Shown here: piece by piece, positions 1-8,959 of the stretch
How positions within the stretch are numbered: the stretch's first letter is position 1
Layout: each line of letters begins with the position of its first letter
DNA from: an uncultured Muribaculaceae bacterium
GTDB lineage: Bacteria; Bacteroidota; Bacteroidia; Bacteroidales; Muribaculaceae
DNA length: 48,588 nt
Reading direction: 5' to 3'
NCBI GenBank assembly: GCA_910587475.1
Contig: CAJUMR010000018.1
Span: 1-48,588, forward strand
Program-made: the position numbers and the translations under genes
The notes under the pieces: model-generated
Database searches by the model: none
Told to the model about the DNA's origin: nothing
The model's input: the letters and a program-made list of their open reading frames with translations, nothing else

Positions 1-5
1 TTCGA

Positions 6-50
6 AAAATCCGCAATTGACTGATCTTTTCAGTCTGTTGCGGATTTTTT
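6..50. terminator. Bidirectional intrinsic terminator
   Basis: AAATCCGCAA pairs with TTGCGGATTT, and an inner GACTGA/TCAGTC stem extends the hairpin. T-runs lie on both sides, so it can act on either strand. It probably ends a gene lying to the left of the window. Confidence 0.75.
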
Positions 51-206
51 CGTTTTATCATAATAGTTAGCTCCGTCAACATTCCGAACGTGTAACTTAC
101 CGAAAAGTGCATGACAATAAGGTCTGAAAAAACTCGGCGGCATTGACATGCCGCCCGATCTCAACGCGTCAGTCGTCCCCTGCCCTTATTACATGTATGC
201 CACTCA

Positions 207-246
207 TTATATAAATAAAGTGACTGCCCATAAGCGGACAGTCACT
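207..246 (-). terminator. Terminator of the xus-like operon
   Basis: AGTGACTG (219-226) pairs with CAGTCACT (239-246). On the minus strand the hairpin is followed by an A/T-rich run (TTATTTATATAAT). It lies just past the stop codon of the PepSY protein, the last gene of the operon. Bases 51-206 between the two terminators hold nothing I recognise. Confidence 0.6.
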
Positions 247-273
247 CCCAATTCAAGTATTTAGCGTGTGTTA

Positions 274-1587
274 TCAGTGATGCTTGTGATCGTGGTGTTC
301 ATCATCTTTGCGACGGCACAGATGCTTTATCCATATATAATAGCCCGTCAGCGGCAGAGTGGCGCCAAGCAAAGCGCCAAGCAACCATAGCAACCGGGTC
401 ACAATGCCTCCGAGACTACCCGTGTGGATCGAATAAATCCATCCACGCATCTTGTCGGCTTCATTTGCGTCGGCATACCGAGTCGTTGGGGTCACTTCGC
501 CTGAACGACGATTGAACTCATAGCGGTCAGATGCACGGCCATTGCCGGTCGATCCAAGAGTGACAGTCGCTGTTTCGGCACCGATTGTTATCTGCGGTGC
601 ATCGGGATTTTCAGCTTTCAGGCGATCATAGACCTGCTGCCAGCGTGAAAATTCAGATCTGCGGTGACCTTCACGACCTTCGCCGCCACGGCCTTCACGA
701 CCTTCACGACCTTCGTGTCGGCCGCGTTCACCTCCTTCACCACCTTCACCACCGCGATGATAACCTTCGCCACCACGACCGCCACGGTCACCACGGCCAG
801 CGCGTTCACCGCGATTATCAGCACGTTCGCGACCTTGACGGTCCTCGCCGCCCTCACTTGCGCCTTTTTGAGGAGCTTGGCCGAAATTACGGGGTGTGTG
901 CTCTACGCCGCAAACCGCATAAAATGCCGTGCGATACCAACCGAACGAATACGTCAGTCCGGTGAGAGACATGGCCAGCACAAATATCAGCGCATACATG
1001 CCACCTGCTACATGAAGCCCCTTCCAAAAACCTTTCCATCCTTTTTCAAATGATATGGACAGGCTTTTCTTGAGATTTCTGCGGGCACGAGGCCACCATA
1101 TGACTACTCCTGAGATCAGAGCGACGACAAATATCAGAGTTGATATGCCGACAAGTGTTTTGCCGACCTTGACGCCCTCACCATGCGGATTGGCGCTGTC
1201 GAGCAACCATCGGTGAAGCTTGAACATTGTCGAAAAAAATCCGACACGTTCATAGCGTCCTGTCACATTGCCCGAGTACTGGTCGACGAACATCGACGCC
1301 CTGCGAGGCTTCGACAGATTGACCTGATAGGTGCGGCTTGCATCATCGAACACGGTGACTCCGGTGATCGACACGCTGTCGGGAAGACCTGCTTTCACAG
1401 TCTCCAACAGATCGTCAAGCGGAAGAGCCTGCTCCTTGACTTCAGCCACATAATAGACATCATGGTTGAGCATGCGGGTGACTTCCGGCTCAAAGATAAG
1501 CATCGCTCCCGAGAAGCAGATAAGCGTCACTATCAAGCCGAAAGGCACCGACAGCCAGAGATGTATTTTTCTGAAAAACTTGATCAT
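274..1587 (-). CDS. xusC: PepSY-domain inner-membrane protein, XusC-like
   Basis: This 437-residue protein is a PepSY-associated transmembrane protein. Hydrophobic segments lie near residues 13-33, 143-165, 193-215 and 393-415, with periplasmic PepSY-type segments between them. In Bacteroides the third gene of the xenosiderophore system XusABC encodes such a protein, thought to act at the inner membrane in ferric reduction or iron handling. Gene order here (receptor, DUF4374 lipoprotein, PepSY protein) matches. It starts 6 bp after the lipoprotein stop, so it is co-transcribed. Two oddities stand out: a Gly/Arg/Glu/His-rich low-complexity stretch at about residues 235-311, and a His/Asp-rich C-terminus (EHHDHKHH). 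Both could bind metal, which is inference. The Xus name rests on architecture, not on a computed alignment. Confidence 0.82.
   Translation of the reverse strand: MIKFFRKIHLWLSVPFGLIVTLICFSGAMLIFEPEVTRMLNHDVYYVAEVKEQALPLDDLLETVKAGLPDSVSITGVTVFDDASRTYQVNLSKPRRASMFVDQYSGNVTGRYERVGFFSTMFKLHRWLLDSANPHGEGVKVGKTLVGISTLIFVVALISGVVIWWPRARRNLKKSLSISFEKGWKGFWKGLHVAGGMYALIFVLAMSLTGLTYSFGWYRTAFYAVCGVEHTPRNFGQAPQKGASEGGEDRQGRERADNRGERAGRGDRGGRGGEGYHRGGEGGEGGERGRHEGREGREGRGGEGREGHRRSEFSRWQQVYDRLKAENPDAPQITIGAETATVTLGSTGNGRASDRYEFNRRSGEVTPTTRYADANEADKMRGWIYSIHTGSLGGIVTRLLWLLGALLGATLPLTGYYIWIKHLCRRKDDEHHDHKHH
655..886 (-). repeat. Gly/Arg/Glu/His low-complexity coding repeat
   Basis: Degenerate short repeats encode units such as GREG, GGEG and RGGRGG inside the PepSY protein. 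On the plus strand the phrase ACGACCTTC recurs (e.g. 673, 697, 706). Such tracts can change in length by slipped replication. The repetitiveness keeps several frames open on both strands, and those ORFs are shadows. Confidence 0.8.
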
Positions 1588-1593
1588 CTTAGC

Positions 1594-3030
1594 TTAGTTT
1601 TTCGGAGTAAGGTAACCGAAACCAGTAATGCTGGTCGCTTCTATCTCAACACCGCGTGTGGCCTGAGCCGTCTTGGTATCGATTGCATAGATAGCCGGAT
1701 TTTCATTCTCGACATTGATCGGAATATACACCTTTCCATTACTGTTGTAGACAGTTTTGCCTATTGAAGAAACATTCGACGGCAAACCGGTGACATAGCT
1801 CAACTTCTTGGCATCGGCGTCGAAGATGGCAAGTTCGGTAGCTGCAAAACCTTTTTCGGTAAGCGGACGATCGTACATGATCATCAGGAAGCAGTTGCCA
1901 CCGGCATGCCAGCAGCGCATGAACGAACGGTTCTTGCCGGGAGTCTGCTCTTCGATGTTGCAATAATAATCGTCAAACTTGGTGCTGCCCGCAGGGATGC
2001 GGCATACGCCGGCAGGAAGAGTTGTCTGCTGAAGATCAGAAGTCATGGTCTTGGCATAGCTTGACGAGAACACATAGATGTCGCCATTGTCAGCAGCCCA
2101 TACAGTCTGATAGTACTGCGAACGGTAGCGACCGCACGGCGAGCTTATCTTGTCAGTCTTGGCCAAGGTCGGATGGAGGAAATCGTCATTTTCATAGACA
2201 GCCACCCAGCATTCGTCGGGATATTGAGTTCCGGCAAGTTCGCCTGCCTTGTAAGAACCGCCGCCTGTACCGCCGGCTTCAGTGTGGATCAGTTTCGACC
2301 AATCGCGGCCGTCTTCTTCCTTGCGGATCCATTTACCGTTGTCATAGGCCACGCCATACTGGCTCAGACCCATCGGCACCAGACCGCAGTAGAGCTTCGT
2401 GCCGCTCTGTTCGGCACCTGCGAGAGTAACATACTCACCGTTACCAAGATAATTCTCAACCGAATACTGTCCGGTCGACGTGTCGTTGCTTCTCATGCTC
2501 TCTGTCTCCACGTCGAGATAGGTCACGAGCAGGGTCATCGGATTATATCCGTGGCTGTCGGCAAACTGTGAGGGACCCTCACCTGTCGACATGGCAAGAA
2601 TATCGTCTTCATAAGTTCCGTATGACGAAAAGCGGTTGTTCATGCGGAAATCCTTGTTGCGCTGCTGCATCTTGCCGTCAGTGCCCAGTATATAGCTGCG
2701 GGTTGTGCCGGCTTCGCCCTGATTGTAAGTCAGCGCATAAAGGTAATCTTTGTAGAACACCCATTGTGTGGCACCTTCGTTGCCAAGACCGTTTCCGACC
2801 GTTGATAGCACACCGTCATCAAGCGATTCGCCGGTCAGAAGCACATTGGCAGTATTGCCGCCAGAGCCTTGCACTGAAGTTGCAAACACATATTTACCCT
2901 CTCCCGGCTTTTCAGTCGAATCTTCGGGTTTCTGGACTTCGGGCTCGTCGTTTTCCGAGCATGACACCAAGGCCACAGCCGGAAGCACCGTGGCAACCAT
3001 GATGCTTAATAATGATTTATTTACAGTCAT
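1594..3030 (-). CDS. xusB: DUF4374 lipoprotein, XusB-like siderophore-binding
   Basis: A 478-residue lipoprotein. Signal peptide and lipobox end LVSC with the modified Cys at 24, followed by an acidic stretch (SENDEP) of the type that directs Bacteroidetes lipoproteins to the cell surface. The remainder, about residues 47-478, has the repeating hydrophobic-strand and Gly/Tyr texture of a DUF4374 beta-propeller. In Bacteroides thetaiotaomicron the XusB member of this family is a surface lipoprotein that captures siderophores and works with its TonB receptor. Here it sits between the receptor (32 bp upstream) and the PepSY protein (6 bp downstream), as expected for that system. Ligand specificity cannot be read from the sequence. 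Confidence 0.85.
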   Translation of the reverse strand: MTVNKSLLSIMVATVLPAVALVSCSENDEPEVQKPEDSTEKPGEGKYVFATSVQGSGGNTANVLLTGESLDDGVLSTVGNGLGNEGATQWVFYKDYLYALTYNQGEAGTTRSYILGTDGKMQQRNKDFRMNNRFSSYGTYEDDILAMSTGEGPSQFADSHGYNPMTLLVTYLDVETESMRSNDTSTGQYSVENYLGNGEYVTLAGAEQSGTKLYCGLVPMGLSQYGVAYDNGKWIRKEEDGRDWSKLIHTEAGGTGGGSYKAGELAGTQYPDECWVAVYENDDFLHPTLAKTDKISSPCGRYRSQYYQTVWAADNGDIYVFSSSYAKTMTSDLQQTTLPAGVCRIPAGSTKFDDYYCNIEEQTPGKNRSFMRCWHAGGNCFLMIMYDRPLTEKGFAATELAIFDADAKKLSYVTGLPSNVSSIGKTVYNSNGKVYIPINVENENPAIYAIDTKTAQATRGVEIEATSITGFGYLTPKN

Positions 3031-3062
3031 AATTGTTTATTATAATAGAGTTTGTTTGTAAG

Positions 3063-5441
3063 TTAGTTTCCGAAATACACCCTCACTTTGCCATAGAAAG
3101 CTCGTCCTGCTTTCTGCAGGCTGAAATTGTCATAAAGCTTTGCGTTTGTAAAATTGCGACATTCCAGCGAGAGATTGTAGCGTCCGTTGCCGATGCTGTA
3201 CGACATTGTGAGATTATGCGAGAACTGGTCAGGCACAATATAATCGCCGTTTTGCTGACCGATGTTTTCCGAATAGTAGCAGAAACTGTGAGTGTACTGA
3301 TTGTCGTAAGTCACAGTCAACACGTTGGCCTTGCGTCCGAGACCATGCCAGTAGAAGTTGACATCCGAATCTGCAAAGCGGTAAGGAAGATTGGGCATTC
3401 TCACCTTATAAGACAGATTAGGTTTGGTGCTTCCCTGCGCAGTCGGCATATTGTCGCAAACGTTCATCTGCGTGAAGTTGCCTCCGATGCTCAGCCACTT
3501 CGAGAAATTGTAACGGGCAGATATACTGAAGCCTTTTGTCTGAACCTTACCATAATTGATGTAGGTAGCGGCCGATTTTCCTCCACTCAGGGCAAGAATG
3601 TTGCGCTGGATGTAGTCGCGCGTGTCACGATAGACTAATCCGGCCTCGGCATAGATGATATTGCTGCCGAACGTCGCGTTATAGCTAAGATTGAGATTGA
3701 CGTTGTGGCTCGACTCAGGTTTGAGGGTCAGGTCGCCCATTTCAAGGTCTTCGTCGCCGAACATCTCCTCTATAGTCGGCAGGCGGTAAGCTTTCTCATA
3801 GGAAGCTTTCAGCTGGAAACCAAGCGGTATGAACCATGTGCCGGCAGCGCCGTAACCGAAGTAGTCGATCGACCGCGAATTAAGCTCATAGACATCCTGA
3901 GCCGACGTTGTCGCCATCGGGCCTGACACATACTGATGATATTGCTTTCCGAAAGCCGTGAAATTAAACTTCGTGTTGGGTGTGTAGCGGTATGACAGAC
4001 CGACGATATTCTTGCTCGTCACCTTCGAGAACTCATCCTTGCCCGGAGGAGTCGTCAGCAGATTTTCATTAGTACGGTTGAACGAGTTGAACACATTGTT
4101 GAGCGAGAACACATGTTTTTCGCTCAAGCGGTAATTGGCAGTGAACGCCCCCGACCAGTTGTTGTTGATCGCCAGCGAATTCTGATAAGACTGCTCGCCC
4201 GGAGAGTTCAGCTGCTCGGTCTCTCCGCGCCAATTGTATTTCACCGATGCCGTGTCGACATTGGTGTTGTTATTGCGGTTGTAGTTGGCGTTGAGCGATA
4301 TGTCGAGCCCTTTCACAAACAGGTTGCGCTTGCCGTACTCGATCGACGGCATCAATGTGTAGCCGTGACGGTGCTTCTGACCATAGACGATCATCTGTCT
4401 TACGCCGGTCTGCACCTCCTTATACATCCGCGAGTAATTGAACCCCACCATCAGTCGGTCGGCCCAGCTCTTGTTGACAAAGCCTATCTTGGCGACAACG
4501 GCTTCGTTATGATAAGTGTCGTTGAACCTTTTGACGTGCTCTATCTGCTTGCGGTTTATCGATCCTGTCGAAAAATCCTCAACTGGAGTGTCGACATAGT
4601 AATCATTGTCAGAATAGTTCTGAAACGCATTGATTTCATACTTGAAACCGTTTGCCAGCGTCTGTCCGAAATTGACATATGATTTATGGGTGTTGAACGA
4701 TCCATAAGAGTATGACGCATCGATAAACCACCTGCGCTGACGCCGTGGTGTGACGATGTTGATCACTCCGCCGATCGCATCAGCGCCGAAACCGACAGGC
4801 ACCACTCCACGGTAGACCTCTATGCGTTCGGCAAAATTGACCGGGATATTATTTAATCCGAATGCACTGCCGACTCCCTCCTGCGGTACGCCGTCGATAA
4901 ACACCTTTACATGCTTGCCGCTGAAGCCGTCCATGGTCACAGCCATGTCCGACCCCACGCCTCCGCTCTCCCTGATCTTCATACCGGGAGCCTTTGCGAG
5001 TGCCTCGCTGAGAGTTTTAGTGGTGTTGACAAGTTCCTTGGTGCTGACCGCCGTGGCGTTGAACGCCGAGTTCTTGATTTTGCTCAGCTGACTGCCAACG
5101 ACGATCACCTCGGCAAGCTGCCCCGACGATTTCAGCTTCACGTTGACCTTGCTTCGGTCGTTGGCCTTGATCGTGACTTTGATTTCCTGCTTTTCATATC
5201 CTACCGACGACACCACCATGGTGTAATCACCGGCCGGAGCCTTTATGTGATACAGTCCCTTTTCGTTGGTAGTGCTTACGTAAGCCGTGCCTTTGAGAGT
5301 AACCGTCGCATAGTCGACCGGCTCTCCGTCAGACGACAGTATCTTTCCTGAAACCAAGCCTGTGAGACCGGCGGCAAATGAGACCGTTGAGATAATCAGA
5401 AGAGAGATAAAACACACTAAATACCTTTTCCAGATTGTCAT
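3063..5441 (-). CDS. xusA: TonB-dependent receptor, XusA-like
   Basis: A 792-residue outer-membrane receptor. It has a signal peptide (about 1-24), a carboxypeptidase-D regulatory-like domain (about 28-105, with GEPVDYATVTLKGT), a plug domain (about 120-235, ending near GADAIGGVINIVTPRR) and a 22-strand-type barrel. The C-terminal strand is aromatic (KVRVYFGN), typical for recognition by the Bam complex. It imports a substrate driven by TonB/ExbBD. The downstream DUF4374 lipoprotein and PepSY protein point to a ferric xenosiderophore, by analogy with XusA of Bacteroides. No SusD-like gene accompanies it, which argues against glycan uptake. Expression is probably iron-regulated, but I could not identify a Fur box with confidence. 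Confidence 0.88.
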   Translation of the reverse strand: MTIWKRYLVCFISLLIISTVSFAAGLTGLVSGKILSSDGEPVDYATVTLKGTAYVSTTNEKGLYHIKAPAGDYTMVVSSVGYEKQEIKVTIKANDRSKVNVKLKSSGQLAEVIVVGSQLSKIKNSAFNATAVSTKELVNTTKTLSEALAKAPGMKIRESGGVGSDMAVTMDGFSGKHVKVFIDGVPQEGVGSAFGLNNIPVNFAERIEVYRGVVPVGFGADAIGGVINIVTPRRQRRWFIDASYSYGSFNTHKSYVNFGQTLANGFKYEINAFQNYSDNDYYVDTPVEDFSTGSINRKQIEHVKRFNDTYHNEAVVAKIGFVNKSWADRLMVGFNYSRMYKEVQTGVRQMIVYGQKHRHGYTLMPSIEYGKRNLFVKGLDISLNANYNRNNNTNVDTASVKYNWRGETEQLNSPGEQSYQNSLAINNNWSGAFTANYRLSEKHVFSLNNVFNSFNRTNENLLTTPPGKDEFSKVTSKNIVGLSYRYTPNTKFNFTAFGKQYHQYVSGPMATTSAQDVYELNSRSIDYFGYGAAGTWFIPLGFQLKASYEKAYRLPTIEEMFGDEDLEMGDLTLKPESSHNVNLNLSYNATFGSNIIYAEAGLVYRDTRDYIQRNILALSGGKSAATYINYGKVQTKGFSISARYNFSKWLSIGGNFTQMNVCDNMPTAQGSTKPNLSYKVRMPNLPYRFADSDVNFYWHGLGRKANVLTVTYDNQYTHSFCYYSENIGQQNGDYIVPDQFSHNLTMSYSIGNGRYNLSLECRNFTNAKLYDNFSLQKAGRAFYGKVRVYFGN

Positions 5442-5462
5442 ACTTTACCTTTGATTTTTTAT

Positions 5463-5471
5463 GCAAAGGTC
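5463..5471 (-). promoter_or_regulatory. Possible -7 box of the xus-like operon
   Basis: The minus strand reads GACCTTTGC about 22 bp before the receptor start codon. It matches the TTTGC half of the Bacteroidetes TAnnTTTGC element but lacks TA. The surrounding 5442-5637 interval holds no gene. Confidence 0.35.
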
Positions 5472-5637
5472 GGCATTATATCATCCCCCTCAAATACCCT
5501 AAATTAAGTATTTCGATCGTAAATTACTATCGATCAACATATTAATCTTTTAATAAAATTAACAGCAAATGGCCAAAACCCATTTAATAATGGTAAACGA
5601 CTTGCCGAAACACCGATTTTTCACCGGAAATCATAGA

Positions 5638-8600
5638 CTATCGCACTGACGCAGACTTGCGTTTGCGTCTCGGCGCTATACGCTCATGGATGAAGCGGAA
5701 GATGACAAAGAGCACGGGCACTACGAAAAGCAGACCAAGAGTGCCGAACAGGAGACCTCCGACAGCTGCAACTCCGACAGAAATGTTGCCATTGGCGCCC
5801 ACACCGGAGGCAAACATCAGCGGCAACATGCCGAAGACCATCGTAGCCGAGGTCATGACGATCGGACGGAAACGCGCTTTGGCAGCTGACAAAGCAGAGG
5901 CCACAAGTCCGAACCCGGCGTCGCGCCGCGACGATGCGTGTTCGGTCAGCAGTATAGCTGTTTTGGCAAGCAAACCGATCAGCATGATCAGTCCGATCTG
6001 CATATAGACATTGTTTTCAATGCCCCACCAGCGCGCGAAAATGAAACTTCCAGCCAAGCCGAAAGGCACTGCAGCAATGACAGCAAGTGGAACAGTCAAG
6101 CTCTCATAGAGCGCACAAAGTATCAGATAGACAAACGCAATGCATATGCAGAATACCGCCGCAGCTGAGCCGCCTGCCGAAGATGCCTCCTCGCGCGACA
6201 TTCCGCCGAACTCATAGCCGTAGCCCGATGGCAGACATCTGTCGGCGGTCTCCTTTATGGCTACAATAGCTTCGCCCGAACTGTAGCCGTCGCCTTGCTC
6301 TCCGTAGACCGAAATTGCCGGGAACAGATTGAAACGCGACAGACTTTCTGAGCCATAGACACGGGTGAGGGTTATATAATTGCTTATCGGCGACATCTCT
6401 CCGCCTGCCGACCTGACAAACATGCTCTTGAGCGATGCGTCGTCGAGGCGTCTGTCGGGTGATGCCTGCACCATGACGCGGTAGAGCTTGGTGAAACGGA
6501 CAAGATTGGATGAATAGCTACCGCCTACATAGCCGGCAAGGGTCGACAGAACGTCAGAAGGCGAAACGTCGGCCATCAGACACTTGGCATGATCTACTTC
6601 TATCAGATACTGCGGATACTTGGTGTCGAATGTCGTGTAAGCCCTCGATATCTCGGGACGGGCGTTGAGCGAGTCAATGAATGAACGGGTCACCCTCAGC
6701 AGCTCCTCGGTCGTCGTGCCCGAACGATCCTGAACATAAAGCTCAAAGCCGCTTCCGGTGCCATAGCCCGAAATCATCGGCGACTGGGATGCCCTCACTT
6801 GGGCGGAGGCTATCGGAGCTGTACGCCTGTAGATCTCGCGAATAACGGCATTGATGTCCTGATCGTCGTCGGTGCGCTGACTCCAGTCATGCAGACGGAT
6901 ATTGAAAGATCCGGCCGACGACGACTGATCATGACGGGCATTCTTGCCTGTCACCCGAGAGTAAATATAGATCTGCGGTATGTCTTTTATAGCGTCCTCG
7001 ACCTGGTCCATCACCGCTGAGGTCTCGGCGAGACTGCTGCCTGGCGCGACCTGAACGTTTAGACTGATCGTGCCCATGTCTTCCTGCGGTACAAGACCGG
7101 TCTTTGTTGTCGACATGAGCCACACAAGCCCTCCGACAGAAAACAGAAGTAGCACTGCGATCAGCCACCGGCGTCTGAACAGAAACATAACGCCGCTGCG
7201 ATAGCTGCCTACGACGGAGTTCAGCGAAGCATCGAATGCGCAGTGAAAGCGCTGAGCGTATGACGGTTTTGCGGTTCCCCGCGGTACGGATGGCCTCATC
7301 AGCAAAGCGCTCAATGCCGGACAGAGGGTCATGGCGTTGACAAGCGATATGCCGACGGCGACTGCCATCGTCAGGCCAAACTGGGTGTAAAACGTTCCGG
7401 ATGTACCGCCGATGAAACATACGGGTATAAACACCGCCATAAACACAACCGTCGTGGTGATCAAGGCCGCCGATAGCCCACCCATGGCAGAGACAGTTGC
7501 TTCGTAAGCATCCCGTTGACCACCGTCAAACTTGGCCTGGACGGATTCCACCACAACCACCGAGTCGTCGACCACTGTGCCGATAACAAGCACGATAGCG
7601 AAAAGGGTCAGCATGTTGAGTGTGAAACCTACAGCATAGATAAAAGCAAACGTTCCGGTCAGCGAAACGATGATCGACACGACTGGTATGAGGGTCGTGC
7701 GGATGTCATGCAGAAAAAGATAGACCACAAGCACCACGAGCAACAACGCTATGACAAGCGTCTCGACAACCTTGTAAATCGACGCATCGAGAAAATCTTT
7801 TGTACTCGAAATGTCGGTCAACACCATTCCCTCGGGAAGTCTCGACCTGATATCATCGAGTGTGCGGTCGATCTCCTTGATCACTTCATTGGCGTTGGAT
7901 CCGGCGGTCTGTGCAATCATAGCGTTTGCTCCGGGGTGTCCGCTTGTCTCGCTCAACATCGCATAGTTGACCGCCCCGAGCTCAACGGTAGCGATATCTT
8001 TTATCCGCAGCACATTGCCGTCGGGCAGGGCTTTGACAACCAGGTTTTCATAGTCGGTTGCATCCTCATAGCGTCCGCGGTACTTCAGGACATATTGGAA
8101 AGTATTGACCGACTCGGCTCCGAGCGTGCCTGTCGGCGACTCGATATTCTGCTGGGCAAGCACCCTGTCTATATCTGCCGGCACAAGGCCATACTGCGAC
8201 ATTCTGACCGGATCAAGCCATATTCTCATAGCATATTCCGCACTGAAAATATTGACCTCTCCAACCCCGGCGATACGCGAGATCTGAGGTTCGATGTTAA
8301 TTTTCATATAATTGGTCAGAAACTTCGCATCAAACGAATCGTCAGGGCTGTAGAGTGTGATCGATTTTAGCGTGCTGTTCTGGCGTTTGCGCACAGTGAC
8401 TCCGCTCTTCGTCACCTCGGCAGGCAAAAGTCCCTGGGCCGACGCCACACGGTTCTGAACATTGACCACGGCCATGTCGGCATCAGTGCCCTGCTCGAAA
8501 TATATCGAAATGGATGCTGTACCCGTATTTGTGGCCGTGGATGTCATGTACATCATGTCTTCGACACCATTGAGCGACTCTTCGAGCGGCACCACCACAC

Positions 8601-8784
8601 TCTTCATCACCGTCTCGGCATTGGCTCCGGTGTAAGTGGCCGAAACTCTCACCGTCGGAGGAGCTATGTTGGGAAATTGTTCGATCGGCAGATGAAGTAA
8701 TCCGATCACTCCAACAATAACGATCAACACCGAAATGACACCAGCAAGCACCGGACGGTCTATAAAAGTTTTAACATTCATCAT
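5638..8784 (-). CDS. RND multidrug efflux permease (HAE1/AcrB type)
   Basis: At 1048 residues this is the normal length for an AcrB-type inner-membrane drug/proton antiporter. The first helix follows NVKTFIDRPVLAGVISVL, typical of HAE1 pumps. The proton-relay Asp pair is present in GTVVDDSVVVVE (about residues 407-408), and the matching Lys in LLAKTAILLTEHA (about 940). Two large periplasmic loops lie at about 35-335 and 560-870. It should form a trimer with an adaptor and a TolC-like channel, yet neither is adjacent, so partners must be encoded elsewhere. It is transcribed divergently from a LytS/LytTR two-component operon 175 bp away, a plausible regulator. The start is the first of two adjacent Met codons. 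Its substrate is unknown. Confidence 0.93.
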   Translation of the reverse strand: MMNVKTFIDRPVLAGVISVLIVIVGVIGLLHLPIEQFPNIAPPTVRVSATYTGANAETVMKSVVVPLEESLNGVEDMMYMTSTATNTGTASISIYFEQGTDADMAVVNVQNRVASAQGLLPAEVTKSGVTVRKRQNSTLKSITLYSPDDSFDAKFLTNYMKINIEPQISRIAGVGEVNIFSAEYAMRIWLDPVRMSQYGLVPADIDRVLAQQNIESPTGTLGAESVNTFQYVLKYRGRYEDATDYENLVVKALPDGNVLRIKDIATVELGAVNYAMLSETSGHPGANAMIAQTAGSNANEVIKEIDRTLDDIRSRLPEGMVLTDISSTKDFLDASIYKVVETLVIALLLVVLVVYLFLHDIRTTLIPVVSIIVSLTGTFAFIYAVGFTLNMLTLFAIVLVIGTVVDDSVVVVESVQAKFDGGQRDAYEATVSAMGGLSAALITTTVVFMAVFIPVCFIGGTSGTFYTQFGLTMAVAVGISLVNAMTLCPALSALLMRPSVPRGTAKPSYAQRFHCAFDASLNSVVGSYRSGVMFLFRRRWLIAVLLLFSVGGLVWLMSTTKTGLVPQEDMGTISLNVQVAPGSSLAETSAVMDQVEDAIKDIPQIYIYSRVTGKNARHDQSSSAGSFNIRLHDWSQRTDDDQDINAVIREIYRRTAPIASAQVRASQSPMISGYGTGSGFELYVQDRSGTTTEELLRVTRSFIDSLNARPEISRAYTTFDTKYPQYLIEVDHAKCLMADVSPSDVLSTLAGYVGGSYSSNLVRFTKLYRVMVQASPDRRLDDASLKSMFVRSAGGEMSPISNYITLTRVYGSESLSRFNLFPAISVYGEQGDGYSSGEAIVAIKETADRCLPSGYGYEFGGMSREEASSAGGSAAAVFCICIAFVYLILCALYESLTVPLAVIAAVPFGLAGSFIFARWWGIENNVYMQIGLIMLIGLLAKTAILLTEHASSRRDAGFGLVASALSAAKARFRPIVMTSATMVFGMLPLMFASGVGANGNISVGVAAVGGLLFGTLGLLFVVPVLFVIFRFIHERIAPRRKRKSASVR

Positions 8785-8799
8785 TCGAACTATTTTACC

Positions 8800-8808
8800 G
8801 CAAAAATA
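8800..8808 (-). promoter_or_regulatory. -7 promoter box of the RND gene
   Basis: The minus strand reads TATTTTTGC, an exact TAnnTTTGC match. A start site about 7 bases downstream would leave only about 8-10 nt before the ATG, so the transcript would be nearly leaderless. Confidence 0.55.
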
Positions 8809-8915
8809 AATTTTTGAAACCTATCAACGGGCCGCAATTGCCGATATATTGACCAAACGCACAATATCAATGGCCAACAGCAGAAGCGTGCTAAAGCAGT
8901 TTGAAACAAAATAAG

Positions 8916-8924
8916 TAACTTTGC
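8916..8924 (+). promoter_or_regulatory. -7 promoter box of the two-component operon
   Basis: TAACTTTGC, an exact Bacteroidetes -7 match, lies 36 bp before the kinase ATG. It is divergent from the RND promoter, so the 107 bp between the two boxes is shared regulatory space. Confidence 0.7.
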
Positions 8925-8959
8925 AATAAATAATTATCAAATTCGATGCATGGCAGTTG

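Noticed and set aside
585..1053. Several open frames on both strands opposite the PepSY gene
   Set aside because: They arise from the low-complexity repeat, where all frames stay open. Their products are His/Leu- or Val/Lys-biased with no signal or domain.
7516..8370. 284-codon plus-strand frame opposite the RND pump
   Set aside because: The pump is unmistakable on the other strand, and this product is an antisense shadow rich in His and Asp with no recognisable domain.
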